Source of the DNA: Desmodus rotundus
Lineage: Eukaryota > Chordata > Mammalia > Chiroptera > Phyllostomidae
DNA length: 64,000 bases
Assembly (NCBI RefSeq): GCF_022682495.2
Contig: NC_071390.1
Span: 165,875,220-165,939,219 of the forward strand
Reading direction: 5' to 3'
How positions within the stretch are numbered: the stretch's first letter is position 1; every line of letters starts with the position of its first letter. The position numbers and the translations under genes were made by a program. The notes under the pieces are model-generated. The model saw only the letters and a list, made by a program, of their open reading frames with translations. It searched no databases and was not told the origin of the DNA. Below, piece after piece: positions 12,338 through 25,772 of this stretch.

Positions 12338-15300
12338 CTCACAGAACTAAAGGGAGAAAAAAACCAAAACAAAATCATAGTTGGAGACATTAACACTCCA
12401 TTGACAGCTCTAGACAGACCATCCAAACAGAGAATCAATAAAGAAACATCGGCCTTAAGTGCCGCATTAGACCAAATGGATGTACATCCCAGACCATCAG
12501 ATTATACATTCGTCTCCAGTGCACATGGAATATTCTCAAGGATAGGCCGTAAGTTGGGTCACAAAACTAGCCTCAACAAATTCAAGAAGACTGAAATAAT
12601 AACAAGCATATTCTCTGACCACAATGCTTTGAGATTAGAAATCAACTGCAAAAAAGGAAGTAAAGAACCCATAAATATGTAGAGATTAAACAACATACTA
12701 CTAACAAATGACTGGGTCAAAGAAGAAATAAAAGGTGAGATCTAAAGATATATAGAGACAAATAAGAACAACTACACGACATGTCAAAACTTCTGGGATG
12801 CAGCAACAGCAGTAAGGAGAGGGAAGTTTATATAATTACAGGCCTATCTCAAGAAACCAGAGAAATGCCAAGTAAACAACTTAACATTACATCTTACAGA
12901 ACTAGAAAAAGAAGAACAAAAGCAAACCAAAGTCAGTAGAAGAAAGGAAATAATAAAAATTAGAGCAGAATAGAATGAAATGAAGAACAAAAAGACTATA
13001 CAAAATATTAATACAGCAAAGAACTGGTTCTTTGAAAAGATTAATAAAATTGACAATCCCCTGTCTAGAGTCACTAAGGACAAAAGAGAAAAGGCCCATA
13101 TGAACAAAATCAGAAATGAAAGAGAAGTTATCACAGACATCACTGATACACAAAGGATCATACTAGAATACTATGAAAGACTATATGACACCAAATTCAA
13201 TAGCCTAGAAGAAATGGATAAATTCCTAGAAATATATAACCTTGCTAGACTGAAAAATGAACAATGAGAAAATCTAAATAGACCAATCAACAGTGAGGAA
13301 ATTGAAACAACTATCAAAACCCACCCCAAAAATAAAAGTCCAGGACCAGATGGCTTCACTAGTGAATTCTACCAAACATTCAAAGAAGACTTGAAACCAA
13401 TCCTTCTCAAACTCCTCCAAAAAACTGAAGAAGAGGCATTGCTTCCTAACATATTTTATGAGGCCAAAATAACCCTGATACAAACTCCTAGCCAGGAAAC
13501 ACAAAAAAATAAAAGTACAAACCAGTATCTCTGATGAATACAATCAAGAATCCTTAACAAAATAGTAGCAAATCAAATACAACAATACATTTTAAAAAAT
13601 AACACATCACGATCAAGTGGGGTTCATTCCCGGACACCAGGATAGTTCAACACATGCAAATCAATCAACTTAATATACCACAATACAGAACAAAGGCTAA
13701 AAATCAGATGATCCTATCAACAGATAAAGAAAAAGTATGATAAGATACGACATCCACTTATTATTAAAACACTCAATAAAATAGGTATCGAAGGAAAGTA
13801 CCTAAACATGATAAAGATCCAATATGACAAGACAAGGATGCCCACTCTCACCACTCTTCTTCAACACATTGCTGGAAGTCCTAGCCAGAGCTAGAATGAA
13901 ATAAGAGGCAAGAGAATAAAACAAAAGGCATCCAAATTGAGGAGGAAGAAGCAGAAGTGTCACCTTTTGCAGGTGACTTGATTGAGTACAAAGAAAACCC
14001 TAAAGACTCCACCAAAAAACTATTATAAACAATAAACAAACACAAAAAGTTTCAGGATACAAAGTCAATGTACAAAAATCCACTGCTTTCCTACATACTA
14101 ACAACAAAAGTTTAGAAAAAGAAATGAAAAAACCAATTCCTTTTGCAACTGCAACCAAAAGAATGAAATACCTAAGAATAAACTTAACAAAGGATGTGAA
14201 AGACCTATATACTGAAAACTACAAAGTATTATTAAAAGAGACTGAAAAAGATACAAGGAAATGGAAAGATACTCATGTTCATGGATTAGAATAATCAACA
14301 TAGTTAAAATGGCCATATTACCAAAGATTTAATGTAATCCCAATGAAAATCCCAATGGCAATTTTTAAAGAAATATAGCAAAAATATCATCAGATTTGTA
14401 TGTAACCATGAAAGACCCCAAATAGTCAAAGCAATCCTGAGAAAAGAGAAGAGAGAATTATCACACTACCTGACTTCAAATTATCCTGCACAGCTACAAT
14501 AATCAAAACAGCAGGGTATTGGCAGAAAATCAGACATACAGATCAATGGAAGAGAACTGAGAGCCTGGTAATAAAACAACATGTATATGGGCAGATAATT
14601 TTCGACAAAGGAGTCAAAAACACACAATGAAAAGAAAGCCTCTTCAAAAAATGGTGCTAGGAAAATTGGAAAGCCACATTCAAAAGAATGAAACAGTTAC
14701 AGTTTGTCCCCATGTATAACAATTAATTCAAAATGGATCAAAGACCTACATATAAGATCTGAAGCAATAAATTACATAGAAGAAAACATAGGTACTAAAC
14801 TTATGGACCTTGGTTATACAGAACATTTTATAAATTCGACCCCAAGGGAAGGGCAAAAATAAATGAATAGTACTCTAACAAACTAAAAAGCTTCTGCACA
14901 GCAAAAGAAACTGACCACAAAACAAAAAGGCAATGGACCAAATGGGTGATGATATTTGCAAACAATAGCTCCAACAAAGAGTAAACTCATAAAACTAAAC
15001 ACCAAACAAACAATCCAATTAAAAAATGGGCAGAGGACCTCAACAGATACTTCTCCTAAAAAGACATAACAAATGGCCGACAGCTATATGAAAAAATGTT
15101 CAACTTCACTAGCTATTAGGGAAAGGTAAATCAAAACTACAGTGAGATACCATCTCACACCTGTTAGAATGGCTATTATCAGTAAGACAAGTATCATAAC
15201 AACAAGTGTGGAAGAGGTTGTGGAGAAAAGGGAACCCTCATTTACTGCTGGGGAAATGTAGACAGGTACAGCCACTGTGGAAAACAATCTGGCGGTTCCT

Positions 15301-15848
15301 CAAGAAATTAAGAATACAGTTACCATACGATCCAGCAATCCCTCTCTTGGATATCTACCCAAAAAACTCAAAAACATGTATTTGCAAAGATATATGCACC
15401 CCTATGTTCACTGCAGCATTATTCACGGTGGCCAGGACATGGAGACAACCAAAGTCTAGTCCTTCATTAGAGGATCGGACAAAGAAGATGTGGTACAATG
15501 GAATACTACTCAGCCATAAGGAAAGATGAAATACTGCCATTTGCAACAAAATGGATGGACCTTGAGAATATTATGCAAAGTGAAATAATCACTCAGAAAA
15601 AGTTAAGAACCATATGATTTCACTCATATGTGAAAACTGAAACTCGTGGACATAGCAGTACGGTGGTTACCAAAGGGAAATGAGTGGGAGGGGTCGCAGG
15701 GAGGAGGGCACCTAATACAGGGTGAGAAAAATGATCTGACTTTGGGTGGTGGGCACAAAGTGCAATATACAGACCTTATATCACAGAAATGTACACTTGA
15801 AACCTGTATGATCCTATTAATGTCACCCCAGTAAATTTAACAAAAAAA
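12338..15848 (+). mobile_element. Long 5'-truncated L1 (ORF2 and 3' UTR)
   Basis: Starts inside the ORF2 endonuclease domain (about 12375-12680, VGDINTPLTALDRPSK and later IFSDHNALRLEI). It passes through the linker and reverse transcriptase (about 13020-14100, with SPGPDGFTSEFYQTF near 13340) and ends with the ORF2 C-terminus (15280-15530, LPYDPAIPLLDIYPKNSK). A 3' UTR with GGTGGTTACCAAAGGGAAAT and AATGTACACTTGAAACCTGT follows, ending CAGTAAATTTAACAAAAAAAG. Many frameshifts and stops interrupt it, so it is inactive. The 3' UTR differs from that of the L1 at 2407-5049, so it belongs to another, older subfamily. Confidence 0.92.
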
Positions 15849-16990
15849 GTTTGTATATTATTTTCAACTTTAAGCCAACAAAATTCAATTCACTTTATAT
15901 AAATTCTTATACTGAATCCTCATAGAAATTAGTAAAAACAGCCTCAGTTCTTAGAAACTTTTTATTCAAAATAACTCCACAAATCTAGCATTTGAAGGTG
16001 TTACCTGTAAAAAAAGACAAGTGGGATTAAGATGACTTAAGTAAACATTTTATAAACTTATCTAAAATATGGGATACATATTTTCCACAAAAGCATTTGG
16101 GATTTTTTAACTGCCTCAGCCAATCTGGGTTTCTCCCTTCAATGTGTCCCTATGTGCCTCATCATTTCACAGGAAACAAACTTCCTAGGAGAGGAAGGGT
16201 AAGAAGGGAAGGAAGAAAGAAATTCTTAAATGAGAGTAGACAACAGAACTGGAGATAGGATTAGTAATTGAAATATGTGCTGCACCTTATGGAGGGGAAG
16301 GGAGTGAGGAGCAAAGGAGTGGGGTACAGTCTGGATCTCCAGTATACAGCAGTGAGAAAAGAGAGGAAAGAAGTTCCCCCCTGAGGATAGGACATCGCAA
16401 ATACTATACAATACAGTGAATCTTCAAAGCTCAAAGAATAACAACACTTTCCACTAGTATTATCAACTTAAAAACTTGAAACTATTTTTTCCATATTTAG
16501 AAAAAATAAGACTATATTTAGAGAAAATAAGAAAAAAAAGAGGCAAATTAGATTCCAAGGAACTATCTTTTACAAACACAATTAGCCTGAAAGTTTTCAT
16601 GTTAAATATAAGTTAAGATTTAACTAAAATTATACTGAAGCAATGGTTTTTAGAGTAAAATTTCAACTGAATTTCAAGTACAAAGTTATGTAGCAACCAC
16701 ACAGGGCCTTACTTCTTACTGTTATTAGATGAATTTTAATCCCTGAAAAGTATAACAAGTCTCTCTTTGTCTAAATTCTGGGGGAAAAAATTCAATAACT
16801 ACTTTGACAGCAGTTTTAATTACTGGTAACTTAAGAAACTAAAGTCTTAAAATTCCTTTTTCTCCCTAATGTCACATGTACTTTTCTACCCAACCTCTTG
16901 GGAATGATACACTCAGTTATGTTCCTAAAGAAGTCAAAGTTTCTCGCAAGTACCTAGTATTTAATTTGAACAAAGGCAAAACAGAAAAAG
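15849..16990. other. Intronic sequence without recognised features
   Basis: No gene, RNA gene or confident repeat seen; a purine-rich patch lies at 16190-16390. Confidence 0.5.
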
Positions 16991-16994
16991 CCCA

Positions 16995-17115
16995 GTGGTC
17001 TGGGAAGCAGGAAGTCCGGGTTGTACAGTCAGCTCTGTACATACCAAATACACTAGTAGCTTCTACTTCCTATAAAATGAATGGGCTCAAACAGATCGCA
17101 AAGGTTCCTTCTCAC
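16995..17115 (+). repeat. MIR3-like SINE fragment
   Basis: CCAGTGGTCTGGGAAGCAGG, AGTCCGGGTTGTACAGTCAG and TCCTATAAAATGAATGGGCT resemble the MIR/MIR3 core in order. Confidence 0.55.
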
Positions 17116-17144
17116 TCACTAACTTCCCCTATCTTTAAAACCTT

Positions 17145-17320
17145 TCATTTATATAGTTTATGGTTTATAAAAAGCACTTCTCAGTTTATCTTCTTGAAAA
17201 CTATGTTAAGTAAGTATTTTTTAAAAATGAGGATTTGAGGCCTAGAAAATAAGAAATACACACAAGATAGTAACAGGCAGAGCCAAAAGTTGAACTTGGA
17301 TATCTAACTCTATGTCCTCT
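17145..17320 (-). repeat. MIR SINE fragment
   Basis: AAAATGAGGATTTGAGGCCT ... AACAGGCAGAGCCAAAAGTT resembles the MIR core read in the orientation opposite to the element. Confidence 0.55.
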
Positions 17321-18599
17321 TAAACACTCCTTAAAAATTCATTATTTAGAAAGCGTACTAACTTAAGAAGCTTAAAACATAAATCTAAACAACAGTATTA
17401 AATACAGGGTATGGCAAAATAGGTTTACAGTTACTCGTATGGAAAATAATATAATAAGTAATAATATAAGAATAAACTCTGTTTTGTGTACTCACAACTG
17501 AAAACCTACTCTTACCCTACCCCGCATAATAGATAACCTATTTTTTAAAATATAATTGTAGTCAAAACAATTTATAATTGTGTTCAATACAATTTCTAAT
17601 TAATTACAGACAAAAATATGTTGGATATACCTCAAAAAATAAAGACAAAAGAACTTTACTTAAACCCTTCAAGTAAAAAATATTCATCGATGACTGAATT
17701 TTACTTGTAATTACTAGCTTGTCAACACAGGAAGGTATTACTTTTACCTTACATTCTTCAAAGAACTAAAATCTTAACCATCTGGCAAGTTTTCCCACAA
17801 AGAAAATTCTAGGTCCAGATGGCTTTATTAGTGAGTTCTAGCAAAAATCAAGGAAAAAGGAATTCCACTATTAACAGAAACTTTTACAGAGAATAATAGA
17901 AAGAGGACACTTTCTCAACTGGTTTTATGAGGGGGGCTTAACACCAGTACCAAAACCAAGGAACAGTACTGAAAGTGAAAATTATAAAGCCAGTCTCACC
18001 TGTGAGCATAAATGTAAAAAATCTAAAAATATTATCAAATTAAATTCAACAAACTCCAAAAAGGATAACACATCATGACAACGTTGAGTTTATCACAGAA
18101 CTGGAAGATTGGTTCGACATTAGAAAATCAATTCGTGTAATTCACATTACCAGACTAAAGGCAGAAAACTCCTGTGATCATGGGCAAGGTGCAGAAAAGC
18201 AGTCCACGAAATCAGGTATTAAAGCATGATGAAATGTATAGGAATATAAGGAAACATTCTTAATCCGATTCTTAATAGTGAAATACTAAAAGATTGCCTC
18301 TGAGGTAAGGAACAAGAACAGGGTTGTAGCATCTCATTTCTATTCAAATAGGAATACAGTTCTATACTACTTCAGTAAGGAAAAAAAGAAAGTAAAGGTA
18401 TAAAGACTTAAAAGGCAAAATAAAAAATTGCCATCGCAGAGGATAAAACTTAAAAATAAATTAAAGCTGCTGAATTTAATAGACTAATGGGCAAAAATCA
18501 ATTGTTTCTAAATACCTACAGTAAGAAAACAAAACTTTAAAGAAAATGTCATTGGAAAGCATAACATGTCTTTAAAAAAAAAAATCCACAAATTTAAAA

Positions 18600-19439
18600 T
18601 GACTCACAAAGAAAATGATTGGTGTCTTCCATAGACTGCTCTCATTACTCTGGGAACTGATCAATAAAGGGGAGTGGGGGGAATTGAGCATTTTTCCTGC
18701 CTTTCCTGTATGAATATATCTCACAAAAACCAAAAAGTTGATAAATGCTAAGAGTCCAACAGAGAAATGCAGGAATAACTAAATTGGAAAATCACCATTA
18801 TGCAATCCCAAATGAAATATTGGATATAGGCAACAATCATCAATAAAAGCCATAACCATAGGTAAAAGATTAATGGAAATTTTTTTAAAGTAGGGATGGG
18901 GTTGAAAATACTTGAACCAACTGATCGAACTTAGCAGTCCAAAATTGGAAAACCAAACATTATGTGCCTCATGATGTGACGCAACAGGAAGTACACATGA
19001 GGTACTCTTGTCTAAACATCTGAACCAAATTTAACCAAGCCACTGTATCTTTCTATCAGTTTAAAAGAAACAGGGTACAGAACAAGTTAAATGGAAGGAG
19101 AAAAGAATCAGCCAAATCTAAATTAATCCAGAAGACAAATGACCCAATTTATAGGACATATCCACAGCCTGGGGAAAGAAAAGGAGGGAGTGCTGTCAAA
19201 AAGAGTACATAACTAAATGATCTAATCTGAATTCTGATTCAAGCTGTCACTGTTGGGGAATCTTCCAATTTTTAGATTGGATGATGCAATATCAGGATGG
19301 ATACACACGATCTCTGTCTGTAAAAGTTTCGCAATCCAGTTGTAAAGAAGAATCAAGGCGTCATTTGGTATGAGAAACTGAAGTTTTCACATGTGGGCCA
19401 GAGTGCGATAGGCACATTTCTCAGATGACTCCCAAGACT
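18600..19439. other. Unclassified repeat-like sequence
   Basis: Lies between the two L1 portions and does not read clearly as ORF2. The passages near 18940-19010 and 19140-19250 look like old transposon sequence, but I cannot name a family. Confidence 0.35.
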
Positions 19440-19995
19440 CCTGCTCCTTGGAATATGTATATACCTGGTATGATCCAATTCTCTTGTATGTGAGGATCTG
19501 TAAACGTGATGAGACACCACTACCATGATTATGTTACATTACATGACACAAAGGATTTTGAGGATATAATTAAGGTCCCTAACCAGTTGACCCTGAGTTC
19601 ACTTCAAAGTCCTGGGTGGGCATAATTTCATCCAGTGACCCCTTAAAAGAACTCAAAGAAACATGAAGTGTAAGAGAGATTCACCCACTGGCCTAGAAGG
19701 AGCAAACTGCCATGTTGTGCAGAAGGCAACAACTGGCCAAGAAAGCACCAAGAGATCAAGCACCTCAGTACTGTAACTGCAAGGCACTGAATTCTGCCAA
19801 CAACCTGAAGGAGACTGGAAGAACACTCCAACCTCCAGATAAAAATGCAGCCCAACCAATACACTGATTACAGCCTTGTGAGACTCTTAACAGAATACCC
19901 AGTTAGGCCATGCCAAGACCCCTGACCAACAGAAACTCTAAGATAATAAATATATGTTGTTTTAAGCAGCTGAGTTTGTGGAAATTTAATATACT
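19440..19995 (+). mobile_element. MaLR-type (MLT1-like) solo LTR
   Basis: The order GACACAAAGGATTTTG, CCCTAACCAGTTGACCCTGA, AATTCTGCCAACAACCTGAA and ATATATGTTGTTTTAAGCAG then CTGAGTTTGTGGAAATTTAA is characteristic of these LTRs. Confidence 0.8.
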
Positions 19996-20337
19996 GAGTT
20001 TAATGATTATTTATCAAACATGCTTAAAAGAGAATGACTTTGGGAAAATGGATAAAGCCAAAAACAGATTCGCTTACTTTTCCATACTAATTCAAAACTT
20101 GTCTGAACCTTAGGCCCTCATGTTCTGGCTCAAAGTTTCATCAGAACAAACTATTAACAGAGGTCCATGGTTTGAGATTACAACTCTCTATTTAGCCTCA
20201 CAAATGGCAGAGCAAAGTGGTTACTTAAAACCAATGAAATATGGTTAGTGCCAAATTCCTGTTATTTATGTTTCTCCTCCCTAGTGGGTTTTCAAAACCC
20301 AGCACAAGATAAAACTCTTGCCTTTTCCTAACCATAC

Positions 20338-20358
20338 CAAAAAAAAAAAAAAAAAAAA
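20338..20358. repeat. Poly-A run
   Basis: About 20 consecutive A after ACCATACC. It could mark the tail of an old retroposon, but no body is recognised upstream. Confidence 0.7.
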
Positions 20359-20613
20359 TCTTAGAAAAAGAAAGGATTATTTACAAGTCAACACTTCTTG
20401 AGGTACAAAAAATCTCAGATACCCATGAATCTAAGATAATACCTGTTTGCCCAAAGAGTGGGAACAATACCATTTTAAAATTAAAACAATTTGAATATTC
20501 TTTTTAAAAGAAGGGGATAAAACATAAGAGTGCCTAGGAATAAATATGACAATGTGCAAGACCTCCAGGGAGAAAATTATAAAATAGTAGGAGAGTAATT
20601 AAAATATACTTTA

Positions 20614-20842
20614 GTCCCAGCTGGTGTGGCTCAGTGGACTGAGCACTGGCCTATGAAGTAAAGTGTTGCCAGTTCAATTCCCAGTCAGGGCACATGTACC
20701 AACAGGTACCCAGTTGGGGGTGCTGGAGAGGCAACCAAGCAATGTTTCTCTGGCACACTGATGTTTCTCTCCCTTTCTCCTTCCCTACCTCTCTCTCTAA
20801 AAAAGTAAAGTAAATGAAATGAAATGAAGTGAAATGAAATGG
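20614..20842 (+). mobile_element. VES SINE (bat tRNA-derived)
   Basis: Begins CCCAGCTGGTGTGGCTCAGT (A-box region), with a B-box-like CAGTTCAATTCCCAGTCAGG, then the pyrimidine-rich TCTCTCCC body and an (AAATG)n-type tail. Target duplication AAATATACTTTA (20602-20613) / AAATATGCTTTA (20843-20854) has one mismatch. Confidence 0.9.
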
Positions 20843-22344
20843 AAATATGCTTTAAAATGGAGATGAATACCAAATTTTTATATTGGATGATTCAGCGCTA
20901 TAAAATGTCAGTCATGTCCAAATCGATTTGAAAGAATTGATGTATTTCCATTCAGATTTACAAAAGCCTTTCCCCCAGAGACTGACAAGCTGATTATAAA
21001 ATTTATATGAATATGCAAAGGACAAAAAATAGCCACAGTCCTGAAAAAGAACCAAGTAAGAAAACTTGCTATTACAAATATTAAGACACAAGATGACAGT
21101 GACTTAAAAACACTGTGAGTATTGTCAAAGCAAAAGACAAACTAGTGAGGGAAGAACAAAGAGCTCAGAAACAGGTCCACACACATACAGACACTTGCTG
21201 TAAGAATTAGCAATGCAGATTGGTGGGGAAAAGGCAAACTTGTTAAATAAATGGTTCTAGAATTAGCTGAGCATCCACATATAGAAAAAAGAAAAAAAAT
21301 CAGACTTGATTCTCAGAAAACATACAAAACTCAATTCCTAGCAGATGAAAAGCCTAAATTTGAAATACAAACTATACAGCTTTTAGAAGATAGTGTAGGA
21401 TATCATTAGGGTAGGGAAGGATGTCTTAATTAAGACACAAAAAGCATTAAACAGTAAACTAAAAAGCCTGATTAACAATACTAACATGAAGAATTTCTGT
21501 TCATTAACAAACAGTAAAGTAAATAAAAAGATATGCCACAAGTTGAAAGAGATATTGCAACTGTAACCAATGGACAGAAATATAAAATATTCCAAAAATA
21601 CTTAGTAACTAAAAGATAGAAATATAAAGAATTTCAAATATACTCTGTAAACAAAATATGAAAATACAAAGAAATACAAAAACACTATAAGGAAAAAAAG
21701 AACCAGCCCAAGAGAAAAACAGACAGCAGACTTGAACAATCTCCAAAAGAAGGAATCCAAATAACCAATAATATGAAATGATGCTCAATTTCAATAATAC
21801 TGGGCAAATTAAACTTACAGAAAGATACCATTATATGTCCACCACAGGGGATTTTTTAAGTGTATCATACCAATGTTGGTGATGCTGGGAGTAACTGATA
21901 CACTTTCTTTGGCAAGTAATTAGGCATTACTAAATAAAGTTAATGTCATCCTATCCAGCAACCTCTTTGGTTACACACCCTTGAGAAACTCACACAGATG
22001 TACCAGACACAGAAGCATTTTTCATAAAAGGCCAAAACTAGAAATAAAATTTTATTAGAAAAATTGATTAAATTGTAAAGTATTCAAAACTGGAACATAG
22101 CAATAAAATGAATCAACTGCAGCACATATAACAAAATAGACAAAACACTTTTCTTGAGCAAAAGCGAGAGATAAAAAAGTACATACAATGATTCTATTAA
22201 TATGTAGTTCAAGACAAAATTAAATAATATTATTTAGGTATACATACACAAATGGTAAAAGTAAAAAGAAAAGGAAGGAATAACTATCATAAAAGTAGTA
22301 ATACCTTGGGCAGTAAGAAAAGTTGTCATTAAGAAGGTTAGCAT

Positions 22345-22557
22345 GGACCTTGCTGGGGTGGCTGAGTGAACTGAGCACCGGCCTGCAAACCAAAGGGTCA
22401 CCGGTTCGATTCCCAGGCTAGGGCACATGCCTGGGTTGCAGAAGAGGTCCCCAGTAGGGCGCAAGCGAGAGGCAGCCACACATTGGTGTTTCTCTCCCTC
22501 TCTTTTTCCCTCCCTTCCCCTCTCTCTAAAAATAAATAAAATCTTTTTTAAAAAAAA
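22345..22557 (+). mobile_element. VES SINE
   Basis: GGACCTTGCTGGGGTGGCTG at the head, B box GGTTCGATTCCCAGGC, CCCCAGTAGGGCGCAAGCGA, the pyrimidine-rich body and an AAATAAATAAAATC tail. Inserted in the ancient L1. Confidence 0.92.
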
Positions 22558-22659
22558 CTTCTTTTAAAGAAAAAAAGATGAAGGAGAACATGGAGGGAGG
22601 AAGTTTCTGGGGATGTTGGTAAAGTTCTATTTCTTGATGTGATGGTGGTCAAGGTGACA

Positions 22660-22857
22660 TTTCAGCCTGCCCTACAAATTTCAAGCTTTCTAGCCCCCAC
22701 AATCTCGTGAGGCAAATTCTTTTTAAAAAATGTTATGTTACATATGAGTGTGTGTCTTTTTGCATGTGTGCATGCATATATACACACACACATACATATG
22801 GGGTTTATATACACACACACAACTCCATTTCTCTGAAGAGTCCTCACTGATACTGAT
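22660..22857 (+). mobile_element. 5' LTR remnant of an ERVL provirus
   Basis: The 3' portion of an ERVL (MLT2-like) LTR: CTAGCCCCCACAATCTCGTG, then CTCCATTTCTCTGAAGAGTC and CTCACTGATACTG. A TG/CA-rich microsatellite (about 22744-22822) sits where such LTRs have a short AT-rich spacer. The 5' part of the LTR is missing. A primer-binding-like TGTACCAGGAGTAG follows at about 22860, as expected for ERVL. Confidence 0.65.
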
Positions 22858-24150
22858 TTGTGTACCAGGAGTAGTTCTAGTGGGAAAGAATTTTAAAGAT
22901 GAGTTTTCTGAAGTAGTTTCTAAAATTGGTTTTCTATTCTGTTTACATTTAAAACACTAATGACTTCATTTCCAGTAAAGAGGTAAAGAAGGCATTGGTA
23001 GTCTGGTAGTCCATGGCATGACACAGTAGTAACACTATACAAAATGCAACCCTGGGTACACCTAATAAAATATCTATAAAAAGCAAGGTTCTGGGTAAAC
23101 ATGCAATTCATATCTTAGAACATTTGTCAAACTAACAGCTATTCAACTATTATGAGATTCTCTAGTGACTGTGCAGAACAAAGCTGGGAAACAAGAGGGT
23201 ATTAGGGCTTAATACGCCCAGCTCAAATGCCACATAAATGACCTGAGAACCCTGTCTGCCCTAAGAGAAACCCTTATCTACTGATAACTCAGAGCTGAGA
23301 TTTCTGAAAACCAAACCCAAAGTGTCATCCTGTGAGGGGCTGAATTACAACACAAATTGAATTCCCAACCTCACACAGTATTACCTGTCAAAGCAAGGGT
23401 GTTCATTAGGAAGATACGGGATCCTGAAAAATTGGAAACATATGGGCAGCTCTCTCTCAGTGAAGCTGGGAACATTAACTCCCAAATTCTCTTGGGTGTT
23501 CTTTGCTAGAAGCACACCTCCTAACCTCAACTGGGGTGACCTATGCTTTGCAAGAAGAATCTGTAATGGCCTCCCCTGAGGCAGCTGCCTTGCCAGACAC
23601 AGCTGATTCTCCCTAGGACCTACATACACCAATTCTTTGCATCTAGACCTACAACCAGACTCAAGTCACAGCCCACTCCAGAAGGTGGTATCTAAATTGT
23701 GACGACCCCCCAACTCAGGAGATATACTATAACAGCATGATTTTTCCAATTTCTACACAGAGAAACCTGGGGAATGCGTAGAATATGATATTAAGGATGT
23801 GGGATCATATGGATAAAATATAAAGTTGGATAAGGCCAAATTTATTGATGAGACCACTAAGCAGAGAATCCAGATTTAATCTTGTAATTCAAGAAGTTGG
23901 AAACAGCTCTAGCAGTTTGGTTCATTGGCTGAAACATGGACCAAAAGGTGGACTACATTAAGTGAAGCTGAAAAGCCAGAACTGCCTTGATATAATGTAG
24001 AAGGAGGTATCCAAAAGCATGAAAAATTAAAATGTTAAAATGGTTTTATCATGTAAAACCTGCTCACCCACTTCAGGCTAGTCCAGAGGATGCACCTTTC
24101 ACCACGACTTTGAAAACGTAAATGGGGATGTGAGCCTCAGCCCCTTAGTA
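22858..24150 (+). pseudogene. ERVL internal region, gag-side remnant
   Basis: Follows the 5' LTR remnant and runs to the Tigger1 insertion. The last 350 bases show the decayed gag-like pattern typical of ERVL/MaLR internal sequence (CATGGACCAAAAGGTGGACT, AGTGAAGCTGAAAAGCCAGA). Stops are frequent in all frames and nothing is translatable. An old, dead endogenous retrovirus. Confidence 0.5.
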
Positions 24151-24152
24151 TA

Positions 24153-25770
24153 CAGGCATACCTCATTTCCCTGTACTTCAATTCATTGTGCTTCACCAAT
24201 ATTGCCTTTTTCACAAACTGAAGGTCTGTGGCAACCCTGCACTAAACAAATCAATGAGCACCATTTTTCTGGCAGCATTTGCTCACTCAGTGTCTGCCAC
24301 ATTTTGGTAATTCTCACAATACTTCAAACTTTTTCATCATTATTATGTTTGTTATGGTGATCTGTGATCGGTAACCTTTGCTGTTACTACTGTAATTGTT
24401 GCGGGTACCATGAACTGGCCCATATAAGACTGCGAGCTAAATCAATAAATGTTATGTCCTGAGTGAGCTCCACCAGCCAGCTAGTCCCATCTCTCCCTCT
24501 CCTTGGGCCTCTTTATTCCTTGAGAAACAGCAACACTAAATTTAAATGGCCAATTAATAATCCTACAATGGCCTCTTAAGTGTTCAAGAGAAAAGAAGAG
24601 TCATACATTTCTCACTTTAAATAAAAGCTAGAAATGATTAAGCTTAGTGAGCATCGCATGTTGAAAAGGTGAGATAAGCCAAAAGCTAGGCCTCTCTGAT
24701 AAGTTAGCCAAGTTGTGAATGCAAAGAAAAGGTTCTTAAAGAAAGTGCTACTCCAGTAAACAAACAAATGATAAGAAAGCAAAACAACTTCATTGCCGAC
24801 AAGGAGAAAGTTTTAGTGATCTGGAGAGAATATCGAACCAGCCACAATAGTCCCTTAAGCCAAAACTTAATCCAGAGGCACAAACTCTCTTCAATTCTAT
24901 GACAGATAGGATCTGGGCAAAGTAAATTATAAACCCTCTGGAAAGAATTCACCACTTTAGAAGTGATTCAACATTTGTGATTCAGGGGAAGAGGTCAAAA
25001 TATCAACATGGACACGCGTCTGGAAGAAGTTGAGTCCAACCCTCACGGATGATTTGAGGGGTTCAAGGACTCAGTGGAGGAAGTAACTGCAAATGTGGTG
25101 GAAATCACAAGAGAACTAGTATTAGAAGGAGCGTCTCAAGATGTGACTAAATTGCTACAATTTCATGATAAAACTTCAGTGGACGAGGAGTTGCTTCTTA
25201 TGGATGAGCAGAGAAAATGGTTTCTTGCAATAGAATCTACTGCTGGTGAAGATGCTGTAAAAACTGTTGAAATGGTAACAAAGGACTTAGAATATTACAT
25301 AAACTTACTTGAGATGATTAACTCTCAATTTTGAAAGTTCTGTGAGCAAAATGCTATCAAACAGCACTGTATGCTACAGAAAAATTATTTATGAAAGGAA
25401 GCATCAATTGATGCAGCAAACTTCATTTGTTGTCTTATTTTAAGAAATTGCACAGCCACCTGACCTTTAACAACCACCACCCTAATCAATCAGCAGCCAC
25501 CGACATCGAGGCAATACCTCCACCAGCAAAAAGATTATGACACGCTAAAGACTGAGGTGATGGTTAGCATTTTTTAGCAGTAAAGTATTTTTAAATTAAG
25601 GTATGTACACTGTCACTTAGACATAATGCTACTGCACACCAAATATACAGTATAATATAAACATAACTTTTACATGCACTAGGAGACCAAAAAACTCATT
25701 TGACTCACTTTATTGCAATATTTGCTTGATTGTGGTGGTCTGGAAGCAAACCTATACCAAGGTATGCCTG
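24153..25770 (+). mobile_element. Tigger1-type DNA transposon, partly deleted
   Basis: The ends CAGGCATACCTCATTT and CAAGGTATGCCTG are inverted repeats of the Tigger1 type, flanked by TA (24151-24152 and 25771-25772). At about 1.6 kb it is shorter than I recall for the full Tigger1 (roughly 2.4 kb). An open stretch at 25074-25334 reads [20 protein letters not shown] and [10 protein letters not shown], matching the C-terminal part of the Tigger1 coding region. The DDE catalytic core is not readable. It is nested in the ERVL provirus. Confidence 0.9.
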
Positions 25771-25772
25771 TA

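Larger units (their letters stand above)
17780..22655 (+). mobile_element. Ancient L1, interrupted by later insertions
   Basis: Pieces at about 17780-18600, 20465-20613, 20855-22344 and 22558-22655 read as successive parts of old L1 ORF2 and 3' UTR. Examples are AGGTCCAGATGGCTTTATTA (an RT landmark) near 17813, ATAGACTAATGGGCAAAAAT near 18480 and GTTCTATTTCTTGATGTGAT near 22625. The copy is split by a MaLR LTR (19440-19995) and by two VES SINEs. All frames are broken. The pieces may derive from more than one original insertion. Confidence 0.6.

Noticed and set aside
15206..15529. A 107-codon open frame
   Set aside because: It is the decayed C-terminal part of L1 ORF2, within the L1 at 12338-15848.
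16876..17238. A 120-codon plus-strand open frame
   Set aside because: It runs across MIR-like sequence, has no domain, and lies antisense in the STIM2 intron without splice support.
20614..20700. tRNA-like A and B boxes
   Set aside because: They belong to VES SINEs, whose heads derive from a tRNA. No complete tRNA cloverleaf gene is present.
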